Shown: positions 42,873 to 51,241, numbered from the stretch's first letter. The stretch is 64,000 nt of DNA from Patulibacter sp. SYSU D01012 (GCF_017916475.1 NZ_JAFMTB010000001.1:1826043-1890042), one strand, 5' to 3'. Program-made: numbers and translations. The notes: a model not told the origin generated them from the sequence alone.

Positions 42873-43241
42873 ATGCGGCTGCACGCACTGCGCGGCGCGA
42901 TCTCCGTCGAGGCCGACGACGCCGACGAGATCCTCGCCCGGACGACCGAGCTGATGCACGAGCTGCTGCGGCGCAACGCCCTGCGGCCCGAGGACGTCGT
43001 GTCCTGCATCTTCACCGCGACGCCCGACCTGAAGGCCGCGTTCCCGGCCGCCGCGGCGCGGCAGATGGGCTTCGACCAGGTGCCGCTCATGTGCGCCGTC
43101 GAGATCGACGTGCCGGGCGCGCTGCCGAAGATCATCCGCGTGATGGCGCACTACTACGCCGCGGCGGACGACCACCGCGCCCAGCACGTGTACCTGGGCC
43201 GCGCCACCGCGCTGCGCAAGGACCTGGCGAGCGCCCAGTAG
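42873..43241 (+). CDS. aroH: Chorismate mutase, AroH type
   Basis: 122 aa. AroH-class (B. subtilis-type, trimeric alpha/beta barrel) enzyme converting chorismate to prephenate: LHALRGAISVEADDADEIL, DVVSCIFTATPDLKAAFPA, and HVYLGRATALRKDL match the family throughout, including the active-site R7-equivalent and the C-terminal VYLxxAxxLR. I prefer ATG 42873 to 42864 because it aligns with known AroH starts and is 7 bases after GATCAT. It is followed 49 bases later by an aminotransferase, giving a Phe/Tyr-directed unit. Confidence 0.93.
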   Translation: MRLHALRGAISVEADDADEILARTTELMHELLRRNALRPEDVVSCIFTATPDLKAAFPAAAARQMGFDQVPLMCAVEIDVPGALPKIIRVMAHYYAAADDHRAQHVYLGRATALRKDLASAQ

Positions 43242-43290
43242 CGCCCCGGCGGCACGCCGCCCGGCGCGGCGGAGTGGCACGATTGGCGTC

Positions 43291-44388
43291 GTGCCCCTGA
43301 AGCTGACGCGGACCGCCGAGAAGATCCCCTACTACCCGGCGGCCGGCGGCTACAGCCTGCCCGACGGGGTGGCGCTCCTGGCCTCGAACGAGTGCCCCGA
43401 CCCGCCGCTGCCCGAGGTCGTGCAGGCCGCGTCCGCCGCGCTCGTGGCGACGAACCGCTACCCCGACCCGTCGTACCTGCCGCTGCGCGAGGCGCTGGCG
43501 GAGCACACGGGCGTCGAGGCGGAGCGGATCGCCGTCGGCAACGGCTCCTGCGACCTGCTGCTGGCCCTCGGCGAGGCGCTGCTCGAGGAGGGCACCGAGC
43601 TCGTCCACGCCTGGCCGTCGTTCTCGGTCTACCCGCACCTCGAGGCTGCGACCGGCGCGACCGCCGTCCGGGTGCCGCTCGACGCGGACCACCGCCACGA
43701 CCTGGACGCCATCGCGGACGCGATCACCGAGCGCACCCGCCTGGTCATCGTCTGCAACCCGAACAACCCCACGTCGACGGCCGTCGGGCTGGACGCGCTA
43801 CGCGCGTTCGTGCGCCGCGTGCCCGAGGACGTCGTGGTCCTGCTCGACGAGGCGTACGTCGAGTTCGCCGAGGCGTACCGCCCCGAGGAGTCGGTCGCGC
43901 TGCTCGAGGAGCACCCGCACCTCGTCATCCTGCGCACGTTCTCCAAGCTCTACGGGCTCGCGGGGCTGCGCGTCGGCTACGGGCTGTGCTCGACGCCCGA
44001 GCTCGTCGGCGCCGTGTCGCGCGTCCGCCAGCCGTTCTCGCTCAACGTGGCCGCGGCCGCCGCCGCGACGGAGGCGCTGCGCCACCCCGGCGCGACCGCC
44101 GCCCGCATCGCGCAGGCGCGCGAGAGCCGCGCCGCCGTGGCCGCCGGCCTGCGCGCCCTGGGCATCGAGCCGGCGGCGTCCGAGGCGAACTTCGTCTGGT
44201 TCGACCTGCCGGCGGCGGACGGCGACGCCGGCGCCGCGGAGCAGCGCGTGATCGCGGCGCTGCGCGAGGAGCGCGTGCTCGTGCGGTCGGGCGGCGCGCT
44301 CGGCCGCGAGGGCGCCCTGCGCGTCACGTACGGCACGCCCGAGGAGAACGGGCGGTTCCTCGCCGCCCTGGGCCGCGCGCTGGCCTGA
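43291..44388 (+). CDS. hisC: Histidinol-phosphate/aromatic aminotransferase
   Basis: 365 aa, PLP fold type I. LASNECPDPPLPEV at the N-terminus, NGSCDLLLAL (PLP phosphate), CNPNNPTSTAV, LLDEAYVEFAE, and the Schiff-base lysine in RTFSKLYGLAGLRVGYGL; ANFVWFDLP and VRSGGALG follow. By sequence it is HisC-like, but it sits beside chorismate mutase and near aroF/aroA rather than with his genes, so it may act as the aromatic (phenylalanine/tyrosine) aminotransferase. GTG start, 7 bases after CACGAT. Confidence 0.85.
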   Translation: MPLKLTRTAEKIPYYPAAGGYSLPDGVALLASNECPDPPLPEVVQAASAALVATNRYPDPSYLPLREALAEHTGVEAERIAVGNGSCDLLLALGEALLEEGTELVHAWPSFSVYPHLEAATGATAVRVPLDADHRHDLDAIADAITERTRLVIVCNPNNPTSTAVGLDALRAFVRRVPEDVVVLLDEAYVEFAEAYRPEESVALLEEHPHLVILRTFSKLYGLAGLRVGYGLCSTPELVGAVSRVRQPFSLNVAAAAAATEALRHPGATAARIAQARESRAAVAAGLRALGIEPAASEANFVWFDLPAADGDAGAAEQRVIAALREERVLVRSGGALGREGALRVTYGTPEENGRFLAALGRALA

Positions 44389-44402
44389 TCCCGCGCCGCG
44401 GC

Positions 44403-44430
44403 GCCCGTCCGGCCTGCGGCGCGGACGGGC
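44403..44430 (+). terminator. Terminator after the aminotransferase gene
   Basis: GCCCGTCCG pairs with CGGACGGGC (9 bp, 10-base loop) with flanking CCGCG/CGCGG arms that extend the stem, 15 bases after the stop. Confidence 0.6.
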
Positions 44431-44486
44431 CGCGGCGGTAACAGCACGTTCGCACCGCCGCGCCCGGCCGGGTCTACCGTCGGGCC

Positions 44487-44891
44487 ATGGACGCCTGGGA
44501 AGCCGGCATCTTCGACGACGACCTGGCCGCGGACGTGCGCGCGGACTGGGAGGCCGAGCTGAGCGCCGGGGCCTCGCCCGCCGTCGCGACGCGGCTGCTC
44601 GTGCAGGACTACGCGGACGAGGTGGCGGGCTCGCCGGCCCTGGCCGCCTCGTTCTGGATCGCCCTGGCGGCGCTGCAGCTCGACGCGGGGGCGGTGGACC
44701 CGGACGTGCGCGACCGCGCGGTGCGGGCGATCGCGCGCGGCGAGGACCTGGAGCGCTGGGCGCGTCCCGGCTACGACGACTTCGCGGACGACGGCGACGA
44801 GCTCGCGGTGGACGAGCTGGCCGAGCGGCGCCACGCGACGGCGGCGCTCCGGGCGCAGCTGCTGCGCGGGCCGGTGGCGGACGCCGCCTGA
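44487..44891 (+). CDS. DUF4259 domain protein
   Basis: 134 aa. The N-terminus DAWEAGIFDDDLAADVRADW fits DUF4259 (usual M.aWg.g.F.nD.A.D), an acidic, all-helical, soluble family of unknown function that is widespread in actinobacteria. The WARPGYDDFADDGDELA stretch is very acidic. ATG is 6 bases after TACCGT. No conserved neighbour gives a clue. Confidence 0.82.
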   Translation: MDAWEAGIFDDDLAADVRADWEAELSAGASPAVATRLLVQDYADEVAGSPALAASFWIALAALQLDAGAVDPDVRDRAVRAIARGEDLERWARPGYDDFADDGDELAVDELAERRHATAALRAQLLRGPVADAA

Positions 44892-44902
44892 CGCGCGACC
44901 GT

Positions 44903-44925
44903 GGCGCCCGGCGGCCCCGGGCGCC
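44903..44925. terminator. Bidirectional terminator, DUF4259 and PepSY genes
   Basis: GGCGCCCGG pairs with CCGGGCGCC (9 bp, 5-base loop) between the convergent genes. Confidence 0.6.
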
Positions 44926-44938
44926 GCGCGGCGGCGGG

Positions 44939-45490
44939 TCAGTCGTCGTCGCGGTCGTCGCCGTCGTCGTCGCCCGCGCCCACGCTCAGCACGCGGAAGT
45001 CGGACGACAGGCGCACGACGCGCTCGGCCCCGCGGGACGGCAGGACTTCGACCTCGTACCGGGCACGGCCCTCGTCCTCGAGGTCGACGCCGGTGACGAT
45101 GCCCTTCACGCGCTTCGTGGCGGCGCTCGTCGCCTTGCCCAGGCGGGCGTACGTCAGCCCGTCGGCGTCCTCGGCGCTCGTGCGGACGACGCGGAAGCGG
45201 TCGTCCAGGCGCACCTCGCGGGCGCGGCCGTTGCGGGCCAGGACCGTCACGTCGTAGCCCGTCGCGCCGTCGTCGGCGTCGCGGTCGATCGAGACGACGC
45301 GGCCGGAGACGCGCTTCGTCGCGGCGTCGCGGGCCTTCGTCGCCTGCGCGTGGGTCAGGCCGTCGTCGCCGGCGGCGAGCGCCGGGCCGGCGGCGAAGGC
45401 GGTGGTGGCGAGGACGCCGGCGACGGCGCCGGTGGTCAGGAGGGTGCGGGGGAGGGTCATGCGGGTGCGCTCCTCGTTCGGGGTGCTCAT
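44939..45490 (-). CDS. Exported protein with two PepSY-like repeats
   Basis: 183 aa. Signal peptide (PRTLLTTGAVAGVLATTAFAAGPALA). Two PepSY-like units follow: LTHAQATKARDAATKRVSGRVVSIDRD ... YDVTVLARNGRAREVRLDDRFRV and LTYARLGKATSAATKRVKGIVTGVDLED ... YEVEVLPSRGAERVVRLSSDFRV. The C-terminus is an Asp run. PepSY proteins often inhibit proteases or act as sensor ligands; here the gene overlaps the sensor kinase stop (ATGA), so it probably feeds the kinase. An internal ATG 10 codons on is an equally good start for the signal peptide. Confidence 0.85.
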   Translation of the reverse strand: MSTPNEERTRMTLPRTLLTTGAVAGVLATTAFAAGPALAAGDDGLTHAQATKARDAATKRVSGRVVSIDRDADDGATGYDVTVLARNGRAREVRLDDRFRVVRTSAEDADGLTYARLGKATSAATKRVKGIVTGVDLEDEGRARYEVEVLPSRGAERVVRLSSDFRVLSVGAGDDDGDDRDDD

Positions 45491-46896
45491 CGGGGAACCA
45501 CGCTAGGGGGCGCCCCATGAGAGTTCGATGAGAGCGCGATCCACGCGTCGGCGCCGCCGCCGGGTCGGGCGTCGATCCCGGCCCGCCCGCCGTGGGCGGC
45601 GGCGATCTGGGCGACGATCGCCAGGCCCAGGCCGGTGCCGCGGCGCTGCCGCCGCTCGGCGGCCCCGGTGACGAAGCGCTCGAAGACGTGCGGGCGCAGG
45701 GCGTCGGGCACGCCCGGCCCGCGGTCGAGCACGTGGAGCGTCACGTCGCCGTCGGGGCTCCGGCGGGCCGTGATCTCGGTCGGGCCGTCGCCGTGGCGCA
45801 GCGCGTTGTCGACGAGGCCGCCGAGGGCGCGCTCCAGGTCGTCGCGGTCGCCGGTCACCGCGCCGCCGTCCGCGTCGTCGGCCACGTCGAGCGACCGGTC
45901 GGCGTCGGCGTACGCCGCGGCGCAGCGGTCGCGGACGGCCTCGAGCAGCGGCCGCACGGGCACGGCGGCGTGGGCGCGCGGGGCGGCGTCGGCGCGGGCG
46001 AGGGCGAGCAGGTCGTCGGCCAGGCGCTCCAGGCGGCGGGTCTCCTCGGACGCCGACGCCAGGGCGGCGCGCAGCTCGTCCGCGGAGCGCTCGCCGCGGC
46101 CGGCCAGGTCGAGCTCGGCGCGCAGGACGGAGAGCGGCGTGCGCAGTTCGTGGCTCGCGTCCGCGGCGAAGGCGCGCTCGCGCCGGAAGCCGGCGGCCTG
46201 GCGGTCGAGCATCGCGTTGAGCGTCCGGCCCAGGCGGCCGATCTCGTCGCGCGCGGCCGGCACCGGCAGGCGCTCGTCGGACGGCGCGTCGATCGCCGCG
46301 GCGCGCCGCCGCATCGCCTCGACCGGCCGCAGCGCGGCGGCGGCCAGGGCCCAGCTCAGCAGCGCCGCGAGCGCGAGCGCGGCGGGCAGGCCGACGAGCA
46401 GCGCCGTGTCCAACGTGCGCAGCGTCGCGTCGCGGTCCTCCGTCCCGATCGCGGCGACCACGACGGGCGAGCCGGCGGCGTCGTCGTCCGCGGCCCGCGC
46501 CGCCAGCCGGGCGGGGAACGCCTCGGCGTCGCCGTCGTCCGTGACGGCGACGTCGACGCGGGGGAGGAGGACGTCGTCTTCGGCGGCGCGAGCGCGGTCG
46601 GCAGCACCCAGGAGCGGGGCGGCGGCCAGGCCGCCGCTCGCCGCGACCACGCGTCCGTCGGGCGCGAGGATCTGGACCACGACGGCGTCCTCGTCGGCAG
46701 GCCCGAGCGCCGGCGTGCCCCCGCCCGCGACGGCCGCGGCGACGTCGGCGATGCGGGCGTCGAGTGCGCGGTCCAGCGCGGCGTCGAGCCCGTCCGCCGT
46801 CCGCGCGCGGACGAAGGCCCCGAGCGCCGCGAGCACGAGCGCCATCGCGAGCGTCGACGCGACGACGATCCGCAGGCGCAGGGACAGCCGGCTCAC
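45487..46896 (-). CDS. Two-component sensor histidine kinase
   Basis: 469 aa. TM1 (IVVASTLAMALVLAALGAFV), a periplasmic domain (about 35-165), TM2 (ALLVGLPAALALAALLSWALA), HAMP (LRPVEAMRRRAAAI), the HisKA H-box FAADASHELRTPLSVLRAEL, N-box LVDNALRHGDG, G-boxes DRGPGVPD and GTGLGLAIVAQIAAAHGG. It autophosphorylates on the H-box histidine and passes phosphate to the co-encoded OmpR-type regulator. GTG start overlaps the regulator stop. Confidence 0.93.
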   Translation of the reverse strand: MSRLSLRLRIVVASTLAMALVLAALGAFVRARTADGLDAALDRALDARIADVAAAVAGGGTPALGPADEDAVVVQILAPDGRVVAASGGLAAAPLLGAADRARAAEDDVLLPRVDVAVTDDGDAEAFPARLAARAADDDAAGSPVVVAAIGTEDRDATLRTLDTALLVGLPAALALAALLSWALAAAALRPVEAMRRRAAAIDAPSDERLPVPAARDEIGRLGRTLNAMLDRQAAGFRRERAFAADASHELRTPLSVLRAELDLAGRGERSADELRAALASASEETRRLERLADDLLALARADAAPRAHAAVPVRPLLEAVRDRCAAAYADADRSLDVADDADGGAVTGDRDDLERALGGLVDNALRHGDGPTEITARRSPDGDVTLHVLDRGPGVPDALRPHVFERFVTGAAERRQRRGTGLGLAIVAQIAAAHGGRAGIDARPGGGADAWIALSSNSHGAPPSVVPR

Positions 46897-47564
46897 GGGG
46901 CCTCCAGGCGGTAGCCGACGCCGCGGACCGTCGCGATCAGGGCGGTGCCGAACGGGCGGTCGACCTTCGCCCGCAGGTAGCCGACGTAGACGTCGACGAC
47001 GTTCGAGCGCGCGTCGTAGGCGTCGTCCCACGCCGCCTCGAGCAGCGCCAGGCGGTCGACGGCCTCGCCCTGGCGGCGCAGGAGCGTCTCGAGCAGCATG
47101 AACTCCTTCGGCGACAGCTCGAGCTCCGCGTCGCCGTGCCACGCGCGTCGGGCCGCCGGGTCCAGCCGCAGGGGCCCGGCGGTCAGCACGGGCGCGGCGG
47201 CCACGGGCGGGCGCCGCGCGAGGGCGCGCAGTCGGGCCTCGAGCTCGCCGAAGTCGAACGGCTTGGCCAGGTAGTCGTCCGCGCCGGCGTCCAGTCCGGC
47301 GATGCGGTCGTCGACGGCGCCGCGCGCGGTCAGCATCAGCACCGGGACGGTCACGCCGTCGGCGCGCAGCAGACGGCAGGTCTCGAAGCCGTCGATGCCG
47401 GGCAGGCCGACGTCGAGCAGGACGACGTCGTAGCCGGTGGAGGCCGCCCGCCAGAGCGCCTCCTCGCCGGTGTCGGCCACGTCCACGGCGTGGCCCGACT
47501 CGCGCAGGCCGCGGGCCATGAGCGCGGCGAGCTTCGCCTCGTCCTCCACGACCAGCAGGCGCAC
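46893..47564 (-). CDS. OmpR/PhoB-family response regulator
   Basis: 223 aa. Receiver domain: LLVVEDEAKLAALMARGL (acidic pair), phosphoacceptor Asp in VVLLDVGLPGIDGFET, LMLTARGAVDDR, and KPFDFGEL with the conserved Lys. C-terminal winged helix: LSPKEFMLLETLLRRQG ... NVVDVYVGYLRAKVDRPFGTALIATVRGVGYRL. GTG start, 6 bases after TAGCCT on the minus strand (47571-47576), opens the three-gene operon regulator-kinase-PepSY, probably as a leaderless mRNA. Confidence 0.94.
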   Translation of the reverse strand: MRLLVVEDEAKLAALMARGLRESGHAVDVADTGEEALWRAASTGYDVVLLDVGLPGIDGFETCRLLRADGVTVPVLMLTARGAVDDRIAGLDAGADDYLAKPFDFGELEARLRALARRPPVAAAPVLTAGPLRLDPAARRAWHGDAELELSPKEFMLLETLLRRQGEAVDRLALLEAAWDDAYDARSNVVDVYVGYLRAKVDRPFGTALIATVRGVGYRLEAP

Positions 47565-47687
47565 GCCCGCAGGCTAGCGGCGGCGCGCCACGCGCCGCCG
47601 GCCGCACGCCGCGTACGCCCGTTCGTCCGGCGCGCCCGCGCGACGAGCCGACGTCCGCGGGTGCGTGCGCTAGGCTTGCCGCGTTCG

Positions 47688-47807
47688 ATGCCGACGACCG
47701 CCCCCCGATCCCTGCCGTATGCAGCCGGGTATCCCGCGGTCGTCGCCCTGCGCCCCGACGCCTCCTTCGCGGACGGCTTCGCGTGGCGTCCCTGGCGATT
47801 TCGCTAG
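47688..47807 (+). CDS. Candidate aromatic-amino-acid leader peptide upstream of aroF
   Basis: 39 codons between the promoter-like TAGGCT (47671-47676) and aroF. The peptide contains Tyr at 11 and 15, Phe at 27, 31 and 38, and Trp at 33 and 36; it ends FADGFAWRPWRFR-stop. Seven of 39 residues are aromatic, and the Trp/Phe codons cluster in the last 13. TTT and CGA, rare in this genome, occur near the end. Alternative RNA hairpins follow (next entry). In attenuation, ribosome stalling at such codons when charged tRNA is scarce lets transcription continue into the biosynthetic gene, here DAHP synthase, the pathway's first enzyme. Function is inference. Confidence 0.55.
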   Translation: MPTTAPRSLPYAAGYPAVVALRPDASFADGFAWRPWRFR

Positions 47808-47842
47808 GCACTCGGTCGCTGCTCGCCCGCCCCGGGCGCGCG

Positions 47843-47973
47843 GCGCTCACCCCCTCTCCCGCGGGGGTGGCGCGATCGGGTGCCGGACGACCCCACCCCG
47901 CCGTCGGGACGGCGCTGTCCGTACGAACCGTTGCAGGCGGACGACGTGGCGCAGGAGCGCGCCGCGGTCGTCC
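47843..47973 (+). promoter_or_regulatory. Candidate attenuator hairpins between leader peptide and aroF
   Basis: CACCCCC (47848-47854) pairs with GGGGGTG (47863-47869), extended by GCGC arms; but GGGGTGG (47864-47870) can instead pair with CCACCCC (47893-47899), so the two structures exclude each other. A third hairpin (47939-47952 with 47959-47973, about 14 bp with one bulge) ends two bases before the aroF Shine-Dalgarno GGAGGA. The arrangement fits an attenuator, but GC-rich sequence forms stems easily. Confidence 0.4.
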
Positions 47974-47988
47974 CGGAGGAGCCACCAG

Positions 47989-49035
47989 ATGATGATCGTG
48001 ATGAAGCAGGGCGCGACCGAGGAGGAGATCCGCGCGGTCGTCTCCCGCGTCGAGGAGGTCGGGGCGCGGCCCCACGTGTCCGTCGGCGAGCAGGTGACGC
48101 TCGTCGGCGCCATCGGCGTCGACCCGACCGGCCGCGAGCGGCTGCAGGAGCTCGCCGCCGAGCCGGGCGTCGACCGCCTGGTGCCGATCAGCAAGCCGTA
48201 CAAGCTCGCGACGCGCGAGATCACGCACGGCGCGGAGTCGACGCTGGAGATCGCCGGCCGCCGCATCGGCGGCGGGGCGTTCGCGACGATCGCCGGCCCG
48301 TGCACCGTCGAGTCGTACGACCAGACGGTCGGCACGGCCCGGCTCATGCGCGACCTGGACGTGCAGTTCTTCCGCGGCGGCGCGTACAAGCCGCGCTCGT
48401 CGCCGTACAGCTTCCAGGGGCTGGGCCAGGAGGGCCTGGAGATCCTGCGGCAGGCCAAGGAGGAGACGGGCCTGCCGATCGTCACCGAGCTGATGGACGT
48501 GCGGGACGTCGAGGCGGTCTGCGAGGTCGCCGACGTCATCCAGGTCGGCGCGCGCAACATGCAGAACTACCCGCTGCTGACCGAGATCGGCAAGAGCGGC
48601 GTGGCGACCCTGATCAAGCGCGGGCTGTCCGCGACGCTCGAGGAGCTGCTGATGGCGGCGGAGTACGTCCTGAAGGAGGGCAACCCCAACGTGATCCTCT
48701 GCGAGCGCGGCATCCGCACGTACGAGCAGGCGACGCGGTTCACGCTCGACATCGCCGCCGTCCCGGTGCTGAAGGAGCTGACGCACCTGCCGGTCGTCGT
48801 CGACCCGTCGCACGCCGCAGGTCGCCGCGACCTGGTGCTGCCCCTGTCGATGGCCGCGGCCGCGGCCGGCGCCGACGGCATCATCGTCGAGACGCACCCC
48901 GAGCCCGAGAACGCGGTCTGCGACGGTCCGCAGCAGCTCCGCGCGAGCGAGTTCGGTCCGTACCTGCGGCAGGTCGAGGCCGCCGCGGCGCTCGCCGGCC
49001 GCCGTCCCGCCCCCGTCACGACGGCCCTGGCGTAG
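47989..49035 (+). CDS. aroF: 3-deoxy-7-phosphoheptulonate (DAHP) synthase, AroF/AroA(beta) type
   Basis: 348 aa. It joins phosphoenolpyruvate and erythrose 4-phosphate, the first step of the shikimate pathway. An N-terminal ferredoxin-like regulatory domain (IVMKQGATEEEIRAVVSRVEEVG, about 1-70) is followed by the KDO8PS-like barrel: IAGPCTVES, FFRGGAYKPRSSPYSFQGLG, DVIQVGARNMQNYPLL, LCERGIRTYE, VVVDPSHAAGRR and GIIVETHPEPE. The ACT-like N-domain usually gives feedback inhibition by Tyr or prephenate. Two ATGs in a row; GGAGGA lies 8 bases before the first. Preceded by a candidate leader peptide; aroA follows 4 bases after the stop. Confidence 0.94.
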   Translation: MMIVMKQGATEEEIRAVVSRVEEVGARPHVSVGEQVTLVGAIGVDPTGRERLQELAAEPGVDRLVPISKPYKLATREITHGAESTLEIAGRRIGGGAFATIAGPCTVESYDQTVGTARLMRDLDVQFFRGGAYKPRSSPYSFQGLGQEGLEILRQAKEETGLPIVTELMDVRDVEAVCEVADVIQVGARNMQNYPLLTEIGKSGVATLIKRGLSATLEELLMAAEYVLKEGNPNVILCERGIRTYEQATRFTLDIAAVPVLKELTHLPVVVDPSHAAGRRDLVLPLSMAAAAAGADGIIVETHPEPENAVCDGPQQLRASEFGPYLRQVEAAAALAGRRPAPVTTALA

Positions 49036-49039
49036 TCCC

Positions 49040-50341
49040 GTGGACGTCCGCTTCGAGCCCTCCGGTCCGCTCGCGGGGCGCCTGCGCCCGCCGAGCGACA
49101 AGTCGATGAGCCATCGCGCCGCCATGGTCGGCGCGATGGCCACGGCGCCCGTCACCGTCACCGGCTACCTGCCGGCGGCGGACACGCTCTCCACCCTGGC
49201 CGCGATGGAGACGCTCGGCGCGACCGTCCGCCGCGACGGCGACCGCGTGCAGATCGCGGGCGTGGGGCTGCGCGGCGCCGACGCGCGGGGCACCACGATC
49301 GACGTCGGCAACGCCGGCACCCTGATGCGGCTGCTGCCCGGCTGGCTCGCCGGGCAGGAGGGGCGCGAGTACCGCTTCGACGGCGACGCGTCCATCCGGC
49401 GCCGCCCCGTCGACCGCATCGCCGCGCCGCTGCGGGCGATGGGCGCGCGGATCGAGGCCACGGACGACCGGCTGCCGCCGTTCGTCGTGCGCGGCACCCG
49501 CCTGACGGGCACGACGTACGAGCTGCCGGTCGCGTCCGCGCAGGTCAAGAGCTGCGTGCTGCTGGCGGGGATGATGGCCGACGGCGAGACGACGGTCGTC
49601 GAGCCGGTCGCCAGCCGCGACCACACCGAGCGGATGCTGGCCCGCCTGGGCGTGCCGCTGCGCCGCGAGGGCAACGCGATCACGGTCTCGCGCGTCGACG
49701 AGCTCGCGGTGGGCGACCTGCACGTGCCCGGCGACCTGTCGTCGGCGGCGTTCCCGATCGTGGCGGGCGTTCTCGTCCCCGGGTCCCGCGTGCTGATCGA
49801 GGACGTCAGCGTCAACTGGACGCGCGCGGGCATCCTCGACGTGCTCGACCGCATGGGCGCGACCGTCGTCGGCGAACGCGAGACGCGCCGCGACGGCCTC
49901 GTGCCGGCCGGCGAGCCGGTGTCCGAGCTGGAGGTCACGCACGGCCCGCTGCGCGGCACGACGGTCGAGGGGGAGGAGATCCCGCTGCTGATCGACGAGC
50001 TGCCCCTGATCGCGCTGCTCGCGTGCTTCGCCGAGGGCGAGACCGTCGTCCGCGACGCGGAGGAGCTGCGCCACAAGGAGTCCGACCGCATCGCGACCGT
50101 CGTCGAGGGTCTGCGCGGCCTGGGCGCCGAGATCGAGGCGACCCCGGACGGGTTCGTCGTGCAGGGCGGCACCGGGATCCGCGGCGGGACGATCCACGCG
50201 CACGGCGACCACCGCCTGGCGATGCTCGGCGCCGTCGCGGGGCTGGCGTCGCGCGAGGGCGTCACCGTCGTCGGGATGGAGGCCGCCGAGGTCTCCTACC
50301 CCGGCTTCGGCGAGCACGTCGCCGCCCTGCAGCGGGGCTGA
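49040..50341 (+). CDS. aroA: 5-enolpyruvylshikimate-3-phosphate synthase
   Basis: 433 aa. Transfers enolpyruvyl from PEP to shikimate 3-phosphate. PPSDKSMSHRAAM, DVGNAGTLMRLLPGWL (the PEP-binding NAGT), SAQVKSCVLL, RDHTERML, NWTRAG, LRHKESDRI and GDHRLAML are visible. RDHTE, SAQVK and NWTR are the motifs of class II (glyphosate-insensitive) enzymes; the fourth, GDKx, is SDKS here. GTG start 4 bases after aroF, so aroF-aroA is an operon. Confidence 0.96.
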   Translation: MDVRFEPSGPLAGRLRPPSDKSMSHRAAMVGAMATAPVTVTGYLPAADTLSTLAAMETLGATVRRDGDRVQIAGVGLRGADARGTTIDVGNAGTLMRLLPGWLAGQEGREYRFDGDASIRRRPVDRIAAPLRAMGARIEATDDRLPPFVVRGTRLTGTTYELPVASAQVKSCVLLAGMMADGETTVVEPVASRDHTERMLARLGVPLRREGNAITVSRVDELAVGDLHVPGDLSSAAFPIVAGVLVPGSRVLIEDVSVNWTRAGILDVLDRMGATVVGERETRRDGLVPAGEPVSELEVTHGPLRGTTVEGEEIPLLIDELPLIALLACFAEGETVVRDAEELRHKESDRIATVVEGLRGLGAEIEATPDGFVVQGGTGIRGGTIHAHGDHRLAMLGAVAGLASREGVTVVGMEAAEVSYPGFGEHVAALQRG

Positions 50342-50437
50342 GAGACGCCGGGGCGGCCACGAGCGGGGGCGCACGCCGAAGCGCCGGACGAGCGTCGAGG
50401 CGCCACGCCTTCCGATCGCGGCGGCTAGGATCGCGCC

Positions 50438-51241
50438 ATGCCGTCCCGTCCCCGTCGCCGTGCGGCCGCGGTCGTCGCCGCGCTCCTCGCGCTCGTCCTC
50501 GCGCCGGCCGCCGCCGCGCAGAGCGACCTGAGCTACAACGTCCCCGACCTGACGACGCCGAGCGTGAGCTCGGGCCTGCTGGGCCTGAACCGCCCGCCGG
50601 TGTCGTCCGCGGGATCGTCGTCCGGCGGCTCCGCCGCGAAGCGCCGCCCGCCGCGCGCCACCGCGAAGCAGCTCCGCGCCCTGCGCTTCGCGCCGAACGC
50701 GGCCCGGACGCGGGCGATCGACGCCGAGGTGACGGCCGCGCTCAAGGGCGCGACCCCGGCCACCGGGCACGCGGCGATCGACGCCCTGATGGGCGGCGGC
50801 GAGTACCGCGGCGTGCTCGACGCCGTCACGCGGCGGCTCGGCGGATCCCGCCGGAACCTCGGCGACCGCGTCGGGACGGCGCTCGTGCTCGCCTGGCTGG
50901 CTCACGACCACGACCGCAAGCCGGCCGCGGACGACCGGCTGTCGGTGCGGATCACCGACGCGCAGATCCGCGGCGGACGGATCGTCCTGCGCGAGGTCCG
51001 CCACGCGCTGGCCCGCTCGAAGGCGGTCCGGCGGCTGTCCGACGCGCGCAAGCAGCGCGGCTCCGAGACCCTCGGGCTGATCGTGGTGCACGTCGGGTTC
51101 ATGATCCAGGCCCTGCCGTCCGTCGGTCAGGCGGCGGAGGCGGCGCGCCTGCAGGACGGTCTGGCCGCGCAGGTCCGTCGGACGCTCGGCCTCGACCTGC
51201 GACGGCTCGAGCTGACCCGGAAGGGCTTCGAGCGGAGCTGA
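50438..51241 (+). CDS. Secreted protein of unknown function
   Basis: 267 aa. Signal peptide ending in PAAAAQS (about 1-27), a Ser/Gly-rich spacer (50-70), then an all-helical domain (about 75-265) with RFAPNAARTRAIDAEV and TALVLAWLAHDHDR. The RF.P....R pattern and the overall design recall the DUF6683 family, but I am not certain. ATG is 6 bases after TAGGAT (50426-50431), so it has its own leaderless promoter and is not part of the aro operon. Confidence 0.75.
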   Translation: MPSRPRRRAAAVVAALLALVLAPAAAAQSDLSYNVPDLTTPSVSSGLLGLNRPPVSSAGSSSGGSAAKRRPPRATAKQLRALRFAPNAARTRAIDAEVTAALKGATPATGHAAIDALMGGGEYRGVLDAVTRRLGGSRRNLGDRVGTALVLAWLAHDHDRKPAADDRLSVRITDAQIRGGRIVLREVRHALARSKAVRRLSDARKQRGSETLGLIVVHVGFMIQALPSVGQAAEAARLQDGLAAQVRRTLGLDLRRLELTRKGFERS

